Counted from the stretch's first letter, positions 12,700-24,475 are shown. The stretch is DNA of 64,000 bases from Ceratodon purpureus (GCA_014871385.1 CM026425.1:9835243-9899242), one strand, 5' to 3'. Program-made: numbers and translations. Notes: generated by a model from the sequence alone, not told the origin.

Positions 12700-13910
12700 T
12701 ATGTCACTTCAGCAGTTCCATTCCATTTCGGTGAAAATGGCCCTCAATTTGAGGGGCAATACGTCCAGACTTTACTTGGCTTGTTTTTTGCGCTGACGAA
12801 GCACGGGCTCCAGTCCCGAAGAGGCGAAAACACTACTCTTGAGTGGATTGCCTCGTTTTGTTGTGCTGCGGACACTGAGGAGGCACTTGCCTTTCCGTTT
12901 TACAGGACTCAGTGGAAGCGACGTGGCTGCCGACGCTGTCGACGCACTTCAACGTTTTGAGGTACTTGCTGTCACTTACGCAACACTTTGTTCTGTGCTA
13001 GTTCATTAAAACCGTCAAAGGTACTTGCGCCCCGGTTACTGATAGCTTGGACGTTGCTGGTTTGAAGTCAGGGGACTGTATTTCCCGAGGGCACTTCACG
13101 TACCACTTTGCGCTTACCCACAGTACTTGCGTCTCCTGTAATGTCCACTGCCTCGGCTGAATGTAGCTGAAGCAAAAGTAGGATTCAGAAGTGTGCTGAA
13201 AAGGTCAGTGGACATTTACGAAGATTAGAAAGTGAAGTGGACTGTGGAAAATCAAAGAACAAACACTTGGCATTCCGTAGTCGGTCACTTTAAATCCAAT
13301 TGGTTTGCGGTGAAGTGTTCCGGGACAATCTTTTAAAGTGTCTTCATCGGGTTTAGATGTGTTCCAAAGTGTCCCATAGCGCTTTCCGCGGATTTAAAGA
13401 TATTACACAGTGATTCCGCATTGTTTCCAAAGTGCTTCCACAGCGTTTCCACAGTGTTTTCAACGTAATGGCTTAAAAATTCGCAGTGTTTTCCCAGTGT
13501 CTGTACAGTGTTCCCCCAGTGTCTGTACAGTGTTTCCACAGTGTGTCATCAGTGTTTCCTCACTGTTTCCACAGTCTTTCAAATGTATCAGAAAGTGTTT
13601 AGCACTGTTCCATAGTGTTTTCAAAGTTGTTTACTTGATTTATGCCTCCTCCACGCAGGCAATACGCAATGGAGGCTCAATGGATCCCGCTTTAGAAATG
13701 CACATGTGAGCCACTGTCTGAGTAGTTCACACGCCATTACATGGCTTGTGATGCATATTCAATTTCTACATTTGCGTGAAACCACCTCTTGTGATTCATA
13801 GGTTTGTTCAGTTTGGACCTTTTTCGTCGCAGTGTTGGGAACTTGGGTGTATTTTCGCAAAATACAGTTTTTTCCAAGTAGTGAGCGAGGATAGTGCCAT
13901 ACCTGTGTAG
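12700..13910. other. Non-coding repeat-bearing stretch inside the transposon
   Basis: No coding region is supported. Most of it is peppered with short CAGTG/CACTG-type words, densest at 13330-13620, which is listed separately. Confidence 0.5.
13330..13625. repeat. Short-motif array: (T)TTCCACAGTGT-type words
   Basis: About 290 bp dominated by variants of GTTTCCACAGTGT and CAGTGTCTGTACAGTG, repeated at about 10-20 bp spacing. Related words (CACAGTGAATCCA) occur in the 123-bp array of the opposite half. The spacing is irregular, so this is a cluster of sites rather than a strict tandem array. Transposase or host-factor binding is a guess. Confidence 0.6.
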
Positions 13911-14333
13911 ATGAAATGCGCAGTGAAATTTTGGATCTGCATGCCTGAGAATGGCGCGATTTCTTTAGAATGTCGGATGATGAAGGCCATGGCTACAACG
14001 GGCCGTCTTCATTGCACAACTTTTTTGAGTTTGGAGACTCTGTCACCGAACCAGAGTGAGAACGAGGTGGACTCTGCTTTGCGTATCCTAGTTTGTGCAG
14101 GTTATTACACTCCACTTCCGACTGCAGATGTTAGTCTAGTGTCACGGGCTCATTCTGTAATTTACATGCTGTATGGAACTAAGCTTCTTCCTAGACTTAG
14201 GATATACTGGATTCCAGAAGTAGATGTGTTCTACCAGCCAGACAGATACACGGCCGTCAGGCGACGTGTTCCGAATTACCTTGAATATGCGATTTCATCT
14301 GCACAGTGTTTGAGCTCCTGTTGGGAGAATTAA
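13911..14333 (+). CDS. Unrecognised 140-codon frame inside the transposon
   Basis: An ATG frame ending at TAA 14331-14333, same strand as the transposase. No known motif. The C-terminal half looks protein-like (SLVSRAHSVIYMLYGTKLL, VPNYLEYAISS). It could be a single-exon gene, one exon of a larger gene, or chance. The following 14334-14919 holds no supported gene; a C/T-rich tract (CCCTCCCCCC) at about 14870-14890 sits just before the next gene. Confidence 0.3.
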   Translation: MKCAVKFWICMPENGAISLECRMMKAMATTGRLHCTTFLSLETLSPNQSENEVDSALRILVCAGYYTPLPTADVSLVSRAHSVIYMLYGTKLLPRLRIYWIPEVDVFYQPDRYTAVRRRVPNYLEYAISSAQCLSSCWEN

Positions 14334-14919
14334 AATCTTTGTGGGTTTATTTATGCAATTAGCCGGCAGCCCTGCAGAAGGTGAGATGTCATGATGATTA
14401 CGTATTGTTGTTGGCGTCCATGGACATGTAATTGAGTTTGAGGAAGCCAGAAAGTGACTATTCGTGATTTCATTTTCTCTGGACTTACCATTTGCAACCC
14501 GTCGCATCCTGGCTGTGGACTGCAGAATCCCCCACCGTGTCGAGGTGACTGCTTGAGACAATCCACCATCAACGTGATCGCGCACTCCTCAGAAAAGTGG
14601 CGCTGCATGTCACTATGTCGCCCAGTGAACTGCATGTCATCAAATCATTGATGTCACCGCTGTGGCGGCCCATCAAGGCAGGGCACTCCCCTCCTTGATC
14701 TGAGAATATGGCTGGGTGCTGGGAAATCCTGGACAATCGTGGCCTCCGATGCAGGGAAGCATAAAGGACGTAGCATTGCCACATTGTGAACTTTGTGGGT
14801 TTCTCCCTTCAAGCCGGCTCTGGTACCCTCTTGCGCACTTCCGTTGAAGCTTCTCCGCGCAAATTCGCCCTCCCCCCCCCCCCCGCCCCTTGCACCGTTT
14901 GCTCCGTTTGCTCCTCGCC

Positions 14920-16302
14920 ATGGCTCCACCCGAACCCGCTTCGATTCTCTGGTTTGTGCTCTTCATGCAACTTCCCCACGCCGGAGTAGTGCCGACGGTG
15001 ACACCCACCGCAGATCTCCCCAGTCGACGCGCGCTGGCAGAGTTCTTCGGCCCCAAGTACCGCTCCGGATACTCGTTTGAAAACCACGGCGACGTTGCTT
15101 ATGAAGAGTACGTGAAGGAGCTGTACTCGAGAGTTTTACAAGCTCACTGGCCAATCAATTCCGTGGTGCCTTTCCATTTTGCGCGGGGTCTGTTGTCCGA
15201 GGCGATGCACCTTGATGTGAATTGGGCTGAATTCGGGTTCAGAGCGACCCATCCTCATCAGTCCCGCTCCGGTGGCTATCGCATCCTGCTGGAGTTTGAA
15301 GCGCTAACGTCCCCACTGAAACCACTCCCGAAGATAATTCCACGAACGACATTTCAGGTATGATCCCTTATAGCTTTGTCCAGTATATCTTGAGTCTGAG
15401 GTTGCTATCGTTTCTGTAATTGTACCCGCCAAGTCTCTATTCCTACCGTAGCACACGTTTTTGGCGTTGCTATGGAATTCCCCCTGTTTCTGTGTTGCGT
15501 GTAGATCGCAATCCCCCGCCAGGTCGATTCTCCTTGGGAATTGGCTCAAACTCCCGGGCTACCTGGTACCGCCACCACTCCCCCCGAATTGTCGCGTCCT
15601 CCTCACCCTCACCAGCCGGCAACGACTCCCCCAACTGTGTCCGATTGCTCTGAAGGTCGACTGGAAGAGGCCCCCCTGCGCGATCCAAAGAACGGCGACA
15701 CAGGGGACACGTGTGCTGAAGCGAGCAAATCGGGGGACGACTCTGCAATTCCCACAGTCGGCAACGCTTTCGGGTGTCTCAGTCCGGGCCTGTTTGTTCT
15801 CAGGGACGGTATTTTGGCAATGGCCACGACTCATTGCATGAGCCTGAAAGAGACACGCCATCACGCAGCTGCCGGAGTTCATAGAGCAAAGGACAGTACA
15901 CAGGAGGAGGTTAATCGACTGCGATTCGTCACGAGCAAAGTCGCGGAACACCAATCCATTTATGACAGGGCGCTGGCAGAATACGAGAAGGCAGAGGATG
16001 TGCTCAAGGCAGCTCGGAGCGATTCATCTACTGTGACAAACCGCGAAGAGAAATTGAAGAAGAACAATCACCTCAAGAGCTGTGAGGCATTGGTGAAATC
16101 TTGGGCAAAAAACCTCGACATTGCTCGTGAGCGACTCGCGTTTTGGGAGTTCAAGAACACACGGCAGGTAGAATTAGTCGGGAAGCTCTCTGACGCAGCT
16201 CATGCAGCAGATCTGAATTACCGCAGAACATGCGACATGATTGACAGTGACATTGGAAAGGTCGAGGCGCTGGCGGAGTTCCTCAGTTCAACTCGCTCCT
16301 AA
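14920..16302 (+). CDS. Coiled-coil cargo protein of unknown function, two exons
   Basis: Exons 14920-15357 and 15523-16302 join in phase 0 across a GT..AG intron, giving 405 residues. The ATG at 14920 (GCCATGGCT) was chosen as the first in frame with good context. Residues 8-17 are hydrophobic (ILWFVLFMQL), possibly a signal peptide or anchor. A compact segment follows (FFGPKYRSGYSFENHGDVAY), then a Pro/Thr-rich linker around residues 155-185. From about residue 270 to 390 the sequence is charged and heptad-like (EHQSIYDRALAEYEKAEDVL), typical of coiled coil. No enzyme motif is seen. It is the last rightward gene before the convergence point. Family not recognised; a role in element biology is inferred only from location. 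Confidence 0.6.
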
Positions 16303-17549
16303 ATGCTCCACCCACCCATGGCACAATCCTCGTCTGAAGGGGATGTCTAAGCCGTCGGTGCAATTGCAGTCTGGCCCCTACTCGGCCTCTACTCAGTGGA
16401 CATGTGATAGCTCTACCTTTGGCATTGCATATTAGACTAAAAAATTTTTGCTTCTGTCATGGACGGATTTGACGGTGGTTGTGTATTTTCTGGTCCCGGT
16501 TTGGTCTCTTTTGGTTCGGTTTCCCAGCTCTCCAGAATACGTGTTTGCACACACAGATACTACGTTTTCGGGTTTTATTACAGGCTGTTTTTCCCACAAC
16601 AGATGAAACGATTCGTCCCTGTGCACTCACTGGTTGGCTCGTATATGTAGTACCTCAAAAGCTATGTAGATACAGCGACTTTGTTCACCTTCACTTCCAC
16701 TGTTACTGACAGTGTCCTTCCACTTTCTCCTCTCGACTGTATGCCATAAACCGTGATGAATTTTACTACGTAGCCCTTGCATTCCCCACTGTCTACTTTT
16801 CGCTCCCTGCTGTTCAAATGGGCCATGTCCCTTTATTTTCTGTTCGGTTTATCATAAGGCACATGTCCCACTATGGTCTACAATATTTATGGCGCTGTGT
16901 GAGACGGTGTAGATTTGCCACGAAGTACAATTATGATCCAATGCACGTTAAGGACGCAGATTGGAAGTGCATGGCTGGCTATTTTTATTTCGGTGCGCTC
17001 ACTCAAAAATGTACCATCTAATGATGCTAACCTCCCATACCACAAGGTGAGATACATTTACACATCTTTACATCGGATGACTTCTTTGCGGATTGATTAC
17101 AATATTCTAAATTCCTAGATAACAATGTCGAGACTCCATACTGGCCCAGACGATGCAGGCCATGGGCCAGGATCCGCTAAGCTAATCATAGATCATTCTT
17201 TATACGCAATGGAGTCTGATTTTTTGGATGACATACAGAATGCTCTGCAATTGTTTGCTGCTGCTCATCATCGGCTCGATGCAAATGTAAAGCCTCTATG
17301 CAAATGTAAAGCCTCTATGCAAACGTAAAGCATCTCTGTTTCAATGCCGACGTAGCCACCAAACCTCCAGATCATCCTCAAGCGAGACAAGAGCGAAATG
17401 GTAGTAGCATCAAACTCTCCGCAATTGTCCGCTCCACGTCCTATCCTCCCTGCTTCAATGCCAACGAGTGTAGTGTCAGTTGACGCTCGGCTATGATATA
17501 GGCGAAGGGTGAATTGATCAAGGTATGACAATGAATTTGGGGACATACC
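16303..17549. other. Convergence zone between rightward and leftward genes
   Basis: No supported gene. The rightward genes end at 16302 and the leftward frames begin (3' end) at 17550. It contains a 19-bp tandem repeat (GCAAATGTAAAGCCTCTAT, about 2.5 copies) at 17281-17338. Confidence 0.5.
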
Positions 17550-17927
17550 TTAGTACAAATCCCCCCCCCACCAACTCATGTGAACAGCACCCTGACTCTC
17601 CCCCTGCGGAACCGCGGCCGAGTTCGATGCAACGCTTGAATCCGCCACGAAGTCGCGTAAGACGGTGCCACTCACGGGAAATGCAACGAGGGAATCGGCC
17701 ATGACGTTAAGAAGCTCAACGGTGCAGGCAAATGTCCAGCGCCACTCTGCTCCGGGCTCTGTTAGACGCGCAATTTGTACAAGTGGCCGAATGTCCCTGC
17801 CCCGACTCTTGGCTCTCTCCACTTCCACGAGCCATGGCCGCAGCTCTTCTAGACTTTGCGGTGCCTCAGATGATAACCGCAAACTTGCTCTTGTCCTCTT
17901 CGAAGTTGCAGTACGCACCGTGGCCAT
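17550..17927 (-). CDS. Unrecognised 125-codon leftward frame
   Basis: ATG at 17927, just after an in-frame upstream stop, running to a TAA at 17550. The N-terminus is basic (ATVRTATSKRTRASLRL). The middle has helix-like text (SLEELRPWLVEVERAKSRGR, FACTVELLNVMADSLV). No known family. It may be the last exon of a longer leftward gene: protein-like sequence lies just upstream at 17930-18080 in another frame (ITVPHFVVLLRELKG). Confidence 0.35.
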   Translation of the reverse strand: MATVRTATSKRTRASLRLSSEAPQSLEELRPWLVEVERAKSRGRDIRPLVQIARLTEPGAEWRWTFACTVELLNVMADSLVAFPVSGTVLRDFVADSSVASNSAAVPQGESQGAVHMSWWGGDLY

Positions 17928-18925
17928 CGGGCCCCCAGCTCATTTGCCCCCTTCAATTCGCGCAAAAGTACCACGAAGTGTGGCACAGTTATTACTGCAC
18001 AACCGCGAAGAGAGTGCGATATGGAAATCGAAGACTCCATTGCAAGCAGCATCTTCCCTAGGGCGAGAGGGAAATACACGAGTGAAGACATGTTGTCACG
18101 TACCTCCTGGAACATGCTGCCCCGATGAAAGGTGCTCCGCACAGATTAAATAGACTTCGTCCGTGGGAAGCCGTATCATGCTGCTGTTGCCACCTCAGGG
18201 CAGGATTCTCCTTGGGAGCTGGACTTTATGTGGGCCATCCCTGTACTTCAATTTTGCAGGAACTGGTCAGCAGTTCCTTCCATACTTCCTTGGGGCCACA
18301 AAGAGTAATTCCCTGCATCACAACTGAGGCGGTTATAGTTTAAGACGACGAGGACGTCCAATGCTGGATTATTCTATGCATGATTCAACAATATTCTACG
18401 CATTCTTCATTTCACTGCATCAGACAAATGTGCAAATGAAGCTGCCCTCTAAAAACAAAGATAGCCCCGTCGGTTTCATGCAAATAGACAGTCATCAGCT
18501 TTATATCCCACGCTGATCACAACGTCTACAACTGGAAAAATCCAAGGAAGCAGTCCAATGAGTCAACAATCGGGAATGGAGGGAGACATCATGTCACCCG
18601 CCAAAGTAGGTATCCACTTCGGATACAAGTTCAGAATCATGAACTGAAGACATCAGACAAACTTCCTCCCTGTGCAATTGCTTAATCGTAATGTTGAACC
18701 CGCTCGTTAAACCGTGATGTCCAGCACAGTATCCGCAGCTCTGCGAAGAGCAGATATCCTATGACATACAGTAAACATCTTCGAGAAAAGGGGGCTTACA
18801 AACAAACGCTTGCCGCCGTAATGAAGTCTCTATTCCACCTCATGCACGACTCACCTACTGGACTGTACTTGTGATGAACCAATTTTTAGTCCCCCACGTC
18901 GGCGGAGCATTGCACCACCATAGGC
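17928..18925. other. No supported gene
   Basis: Only short overlapping frames, apart from the protein-like stretch near 17930-18080 that could be an upstream exon of the leftward frame at 17550-17927. Confidence 0.35.
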
Positions 18926-19531
18926 ATGACGCAGCCTTGTCCCCAGCCCCCTGTTGCTTCCCCCGCATTGCAGACGGAATCTGCCATGCTAAGAACCAGT
19001 TTTCAAAATGTGCAACCACAACACAGTGGTCAGTCGTTATCCTCATACTTCCAAAGCCGCAGGGCTAGCCTCGTCACTACTACGCATCCTCCCAATGACA
19101 GATACGGACTCTGCCATTCCACAAAAGTAGAGCTCTGCAATTTTGAAGCACAGTACTACACTCTTGAACACAAGGATAAGTGGAAGACGCAATTCCATAC
19201 ACATGTCGTGTGCATAACCGAAATACAACCGGAAAATCTGTACATGCAACTTATATTTCCCAAAAACCTAGATTCCAGCCGTACATACATATGTACACTC
19301 TACTCCATGGCCATTCATCGAAAATCCATCGATCCGAGTTCAAAAACGGAGAGCCTGCACCCTCCAATACCAGAGTCTACCTCGCCCCAGTACGTTACAC
19401 GCGATTCACTGATCTACATATCGCATGAGACCCTCAGACGGGTATTCCGAGGCAAATTCCACAGTTCCGGAGAAAAAAAACTACTTATGCGTAGGCCACT
19501 GACGCCCTTGTTTAATTTGCTTGCATCCTGA
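18926..19531 (+). CDS. Unrecognised 201-codon frame, orientation against its neighbours
   Basis: An uninterrupted ATG frame of 201 codons ending 14 bases before the 3' end of the leftward gene at 19545. The N-terminal 50 residues are Gln/Ser/Pro-rich. The middle is mixed (CNFEAQYYTLEHKDKWKTQF, IQPENLYMQLIFPKNL). A frame of this length is somewhat unlikely by chance, but it lies in the leftward half of the element and no family is recognised. Confidence 0.3.
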   Translation: MTQPCPQPPVASPALQTESAMLRTSFQNVQPQHSGQSLSSYFQSRRASLVTTTHPPNDRYGLCHSTKVELCNFEAQYYTLEHKDKWKTQFHTHVVCITEIQPENLYMQLIFPKNLDSSRTYICTLYSMAIHRKSIDPSSKTESLHPPIPESTSPQYVTRDSLIYISHETLRRVFRGKFHSSGEKKLLMRRPLTPLFNLLAS

Positions 19532-19544
19532 ATCTCCTCTGCTA

Positions 19545-20471
19545 CTAGACGTGCCCGTCGCGCTTGCGTTTCACCGGCTTACCTCCCGACTTTGCTTTTA
19601 ACTTTCCAGCGTCGGTGACCACTCCCGGTGCTTTGAACTTATCATGTAGTCCAATCTGTGTTCGCGGTTTGGTATTGGAACCCTTCTCTGCTTTCGGTAC
19701 AGGCTGAGTACCCCTGCCTGTACTGACACCCGGGGCAGGACACAACGTATTGCTTAATGCGGCTTGGCGTCGCGTGAGCTGCCGTCCCTTTCCCTGCTGA
19801 GTGGCAACCTTTTCATTTGAGGTCTCCTCCGTGACAATCGCTGTCCCGTTTTTCAAGACAGTGTTGTCCTCTCCCGAAACCTCGGCTGTCTCCATTTCCG
19901 TCTCTGGTACCCTGTCAACTTTCGGCAGCGCTTGCTCCTCACATGGTTCAGTCATCGCCATGTCCGGCAGAGCACTCTCTCCCAACACTGCTTGGAAACT
20001 TAATTCGTCTTCCACCTCCGCTGTATCAGGTATGGTCTCCGGGATGACGTCCTTCGCAATAGAGCCTCCTTCCACAATTGCCGGTGTGGTTCCTGCCGGA
20101 CCCACCTGACTCAACCAGATGTCGTCATCGACCGAAATAGGGCTGTCGTCAGTGGTCTTCGTTGACAGGCCCAAACGCCGGACAGGGCTCCCGGACGTTG
20201 CTCCCCAGGCAGGATTCCTAAAGGGCAATGGCTCGAGCCGCCCTTCACTCGCTTGTCCCTTCGTTCCATCGTCCGTCCCCGAGCTTGGAGTCTTCCAACT
20301 GACGGGTGCCGGATTCCTCACGTGTTCCGAGGATGCAGGAGTCCGCACCTGCCCGGACGAAGGCGTCCCTGTGCCCTCATGTTTCAGTGACGCAGGAGTT
20401 CCTGAACCGGACCTCGCATGAACTGCGTGTGTCATGCACCAGCCACGGAAACCACAGTTAGCAACGGCCAT
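19545..20471 (-). CDS. Disordered cargo protein with basic nuclear-signal-like tail
   Basis: A leftward frame of about 308 codons from the ATG at 20471. A TACAG acceptor ends just before that ATG, so the start or an upstream leader intron lies there; the open frame itself extends to 20504. Composition is Pro/Thr/Ser/Gly/Glu-rich and low in hydrophobics, indicating intrinsic disorder. Residues near the N-terminus include repeated SGSGTPAS/TPSSGQVRTPASS text. The C-terminus is strongly basic (GKLKAKSGGKPVKRKRDGHV), a plausible nuclear-localisation signal. No catalytic motif. It could be a nuclear scaffold or DNA-binding accessory, inferred from charge only. Confidence 0.55.
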   Translation of the reverse strand: MAVANCGFRGWCMTHAVHARSGSGTPASLKHEGTGTPSSGQVRTPASSEHVRNPAPVSWKTPSSGTDDGTKGQASEGRLEPLPFRNPAWGATSGSPVRRLGLSTKTTDDSPISVDDDIWLSQVGPAGTTPAIVEGGSIAKDVIPETIPDTAEVEDELSFQAVLGESALPDMAMTEPCEEQALPKVDRVPETEMETAEVSGEDNTVLKNGTAIVTEETSNEKVATQQGKGRQLTRRQAALSNTLCPAPGVSTGRGTQPVPKAEKGSNTKPRTQIGLHDKFKAPGVVTDAGKLKAKSGGKPVKRKRDGHV

Positions 20472-20504
20472 CCCTTTCACTGTACAAAGGAAACAGACGC
20501 ACAT

Positions 20505-20628
20505 CCGACCTGTAATTCAACTAAACCCCGGACAATCACCAAGACTTGCAGTGAATTGTAAGTGAGTCAGGAAGAGTAAAGCGTTATACAAAGTGGCCAC
20601 TGAAAAGTAAGTACCATAGCACTCTCAC
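20505..20628. other. Presumed 5' leader of the disordered-protein gene
   Basis: Contains AACCCCGG and simple AGTGAATTGTAAGTGAG words. No coding region. Confidence 0.3.
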
Positions 20629-21140
20629 AGTGGTTCCACGAAGTAACCCCGCGAAGAGAATCCCCGAACACTTTTCCACTTTTTTGACGCGATCACGCAG
20701 AGAGACACCGCTACTCAAAGTGAACATTGGAAACGAAGTCCCGTATGACTCTCAAAGTGAATCCACAGTGAATCCCGGGACACTTTTCCACTTTTTTCAC
20801 GCGAGGACGCTGGCAGACACCGCTACTCAAAGTGAACATTGGAAACGAAGTCCCGTATGACACTCAAAGTGAATCCACAGTGAATCCACATTGAATCCCC
20901 GGACACTTTTCCACTTTTTTCACGTGAGCACGCTGGCAGACACCGCTACTCAAAGTGAACATTGGAAACGAAGTCCCGTATGACACTCAAAGTGAATCCA
21001 CAGTGAATCCACATTGAATCCCCGGACACTTTTCCACTTTTTTCACGTGAGCACGCTGGCAGACACCGCTACTCAAAGTGAACATTGGAAACGAAGTCTC
21101 GTATGACTCTCAAAGTAAATCCACAGTGCCTGTCACTCTG
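20629..21140. repeat. Tandem array, 112-123-bp unit, about four copies
   Basis: The landmark GACACCGCTACTCAAAGTGA recurs at about 20704, 20816, 20939 and 21062, giving spacings of about 112, 123 and 123 bp. Each unit carries CGAAGTCCCGTATGAC, CACAGTGAATCC and CTTTTCCACTTTTTTC. The second and third 123-bp units are almost identical, so the array expanded recently. It lies upstream of the leftward disordered-protein gene and might be promoter repeats or transposase sites. Confidence 0.9.
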
Positions 21141-22143
21141 GACTGTCACGTACCTCCAGTGCTGTGTAAACCAGTCCGCATAATGTCACCTCCATTATAA
21201 GTGACCATCGTAAACAAAGTGCTTTGCCACTTAGCCACTGAGACCGCAGTTACGATGAGCAACACATCTGAATCGAGCCTCTACTGCTGCAAAGGGAGTA
21301 CGCAGAAAGACATCGGTAGCCCGAGTGACTTTCACTGCGAAAGTGTCTCATGAAATATGCAGTTACGGTGAAGTCCACAGTGAAACAGACCTCTAGGGCC
21401 CTCAAAGCGAGTACAGAACTGTAAACCGGCACTGCAGGAGACGAAGTGAAGTAGGAATTTCACAGGGACACTGTAAAACCACTATGTCGTGAGCACAGTG
21501 CAGTTTTATTGTCTCCACAGGATTTCTATAGTCCTTCCTAATCCCAAATCCTGCCAAAGTGATATGTCCCGCACGAAAGGCCAGTTCACCTATCCGAAAC
21601 CCTAAACCAAAAACCAAAAAAGTAGAGTTCACGGACCTGTGCAATACCTCGGATGCACCTGGAATGGTACACTCAAAGTAAATGTAGACGCACCACAGTA
21701 CACTAGACGGCCTTCCGACAACATTTTCGAGGAATTTCAAGTGCCCGTGTTAGTGACAGAGGCTAGAAGACAACGACACTGACCCTAAACCGACATATGC
21801 GGCACTTGTAACGGAAATCCAACTCATAATGATGGGTCCTGTTCATTCAGAGAACTGTAAAAAAAAAGATCTTAAACAGATCCCGTCAGAATCGAAAGTT
21901 CATGGATGAGTAATACCACCCCCCCGCACTTCACACCGGATACCAATTTGCGGTCTTCCTCACAGCGCCAGATTCTAGGAGGCTTACACCAAACCTCCTA
22001 GAACGTCAGTGGTCTTCGTAGATTATGTCTATTCACCACGAGACAGAGGGAGATGGACATGACTCACAGTTTGTTGATGCAGCTGCAGTCACATTTTCGC
22101 TGCCTTGATTGTTGAATCTTGGCAGTAGGCCCTCAAGCTTAGG
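21141..22143. other. No supported gene, AGTGAA-rich spacer
   Basis: Only short frames are present. CACAGTG/AAAGTG words related to the neighbouring array persist to about 21,500. A telobox-like AAACCCTAAACC occurs at about 21598. Confidence 0.4.
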
Positions 22144-22971
22144 CTATCGCAACACCGGTAACCTCACTTGATTCGCTCCGAAGCTGTCCATCCATTCTTG
22201 GGAAAAGTGTAGCCCACAAGCCATTGAATTCGCACACCTCCGTTTGCCGTCACTTAACCACGCAGCCAGACAGAAATGGTGGTATGCGCATGAACAGTCA
22301 GCAACGGAGATGTTGTGACATTTATAGCTGTATCCGCAGACTGGACAATTCGAAATGCGCATAACTCCACCAAGGTATTCCGGTGCGACTCTTGGGTTCA
22401 GGAGCGGAAGGGGTGTGGTCCCCATCCCTGAACCCACAGCCATCATTTGCACTTGCTCGGTCAGTTTGGCCACCCAAAGCTCTGATCTTGTGGAAGCCAC
22501 TTCGCGGTATCCGATCTCGCTCTCAACACTTCTGAGCTCCGCCTGCAACCCCTCCTGCTCTCGTTGCAGTACCTCCATGCGCGCACTTTCTCTGTTCAGT
22601 ATATGTACTCCAAACTCAAGGTCCTTGTCAATGACACGCAGTTCCCGTTCTTCCTCCAAACCAATTTCCGCTTCCAGTGCTCCGTCATTCTCCCCCGACC
22701 CCTCCCCCTTCTTGATTGCTGCAAAATGGTTGACGAGACTTTCACGTCGTCCCCTAATATTCGCGCAGCTCAGCTGTTCCTCCCGCAATGATTTCTGTCG
22801 CTCCGCCAGGGCCCCGTCAATTCCCTTACACTGCTGTTGCAATTCTGTCCTCCTCTGTTCGAGCACGGATCTGCACACGTGCGAGTGGGTCAGCAACAAC
22901 TTTCCATGTGGGTGTGAAGTGCATGCATCGCTGACTGACCCTGTTATTCTGACCTCGCCATCGCAGCGCAT
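22144..22971 (-). CDS. Coiled-coil / RING-like zinc-finger cargo protein
   Basis: A 275-codon frame from the ATG at 22971. An alternative is that an intron ends at the CAG before residue R34. Residues about 34-85 and 120-180 are charged and heptad-like (LREEQLSCANIRGRRESLV, MEVLQREQEGLQAELRSVES), indicating two coiled coils. The C-terminal 67 residues hold a Cys/His cluster: C209, C212, C218, C226, C228, H231, H232, C234, C246, C252 (NCPVCGYSYKC, SCAYHHFCLAAWL). This resembles a cross-brace RING/RING-CH finger, with the CL..WL phrase seen in E3 ligases. The spacing is not canonical and the third Cys pair is wide, so ubiquitin-ligase activity is inference. Confidence 0.65.
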   Translation of the reverse strand: MRCDGEVRITGSVSDACTSHPHGKLLLTHSHVCRSVLEQRRTELQQQCKGIDGALAERQKSLREEQLSCANIRGRRESLVNHFAAIKKGEGSGENDGALEAEIGLEEERELRVIDKDLEFGVHILNRESARMEVLQREQEGLQAELRSVESEIGYREVASTRSELWVAKLTEQVQMMAVGSGMGTTPLPLLNPRVAPEYLGGVMRISNCPVCGYSYKCHNISVADCSCAYHHFCLAAWLSDGKRRCANSMACGLHFSQEWMDSFGANQVRLPVLR

Positions 22972-24475
22972 AAAGCCACGCTACACCTTGTCCTGCGGTT
23001 GTCAGAACTTCGTGTACATCCTCAACCGGTGTGCAGGAAACAATCTGCGAGCAATATCGGCGTTCGTGATGAAATCATGTACTAGCCGATCATCACACCG
23101 TTCAACACGACGCTCTTGTTTCGCCCGAACCATGATTCCCCCCCTCGGCATCCTGAATATCCCATTAAATCAGTCTATCCATAGCATTTATTCTGACATT
23201 GCACTGCCTCGCAGAATTGCACATGCCTCGCAAGATTGACTAACTTCTTACATGCACACACATCCTAAGCCCATTCAAAGAACATGCAGATAAATTCATA
23301 CATCGTGCGACATGAGAGTTTCACTTATAATCATGAACCAGACATACTCCCGGAAGGACGTCTCCCCGGAACCCTGAACCGCATCTATACTCCCTTTGCT
23401 CAAATTCTGTCAGTCATAAAATCACGTAGTACATGTAGCTGAAGCGTAGTGGACGTCCACAGTCGACAGCTATCGGATCCAGACAGACTCAGCACCACCT
23501 GGTTACTGAAATAAAAACATGGATCCAGACAAACTCAGCATCACTTGTTTTCTAAAATAAATCAAATCCAGAGTATCTTGCGGATTGTGGCATTACCCTT
23601 CACATGAAGTGCCGGACAATCAGCTAGAGTACTGTCCACCGTGTGAATTCATCTCCGACCGAACGTGCCTAGTCACAGCTACCCTAAACCATCCCAATTA
23701 CCGAGAAACAAAGATGAACTCACGGTGCCAACATTCACGCATTGAATGGACCTTCACCGAAATGCATCAAAATAAAGTTACCGAATTCGTAAAACCCTGA
23801 GGACAATGAAGCATAGTCTAACGATTGGCACCGGGCATATTTCTTCCAGTCCTAAACTGCTCCGTTTAACAACTGCAGCCGCCAACCCACTGATGAACTG
23901 CTCTCTGCGCTTCGCACCAACATCATCTGAGTTTGTTCACATGAAGTTAGAACTCATTGACGATTGCCGAGTAGCGCCTTCACCCTAAACCAGTCTCAGA
24001 GCACACGATTATAGTATGCAGTAACCATACTTCAGCCGAATGCAACCAACAATAAACTTACTATTTTTGCGCGGCATGCTACCGGAGTATTTCACACCTT
24101 ACACATGCCGAGTACCGTAATTCCCCACGACACAGTACCTATGCCCCTCACAGCCCTCCGTAGTATGCACTGTTGGACACATCCGAGACATGCGGACCTC
24201 AATTTCCCCTCCCTTGCCCCCGTGCATGCCGATGTGAGAACAATTCCGGGACAATTTGAAACAAGCATTACCCTATTAAGTAGCCTTCGTCTACTATCAC
24301 GAGCCTTCTATACACATTTAACACAGTTATCATGTCTCGATTATACTCGTCAGTTCTCACACGTCATGAAGTAGAAGAAGGCCCTAGTGCGAAGCTACAG
24401 CTCAATGGACTTCCACATTATTATACCACGAATCCAGAGATTTGGAAACTTTCACGTAGGACAGTTAGGTGTTAC
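22972..24475. other. No supported gene; one short tandem duplication
   Basis: Short frames only. A duplication of about 45 bp (GATCCAGACA[G/A]ACTCAGCA..., with AAATAAA) lies at about 23476-23565. A CCTAAACC telobox-like word occurs near 23987. It could contain 3' exons of the leftward helix-turn-helix gene, because a GTGAGT donor overlaps that gene's last codons. Confidence 0.4.
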
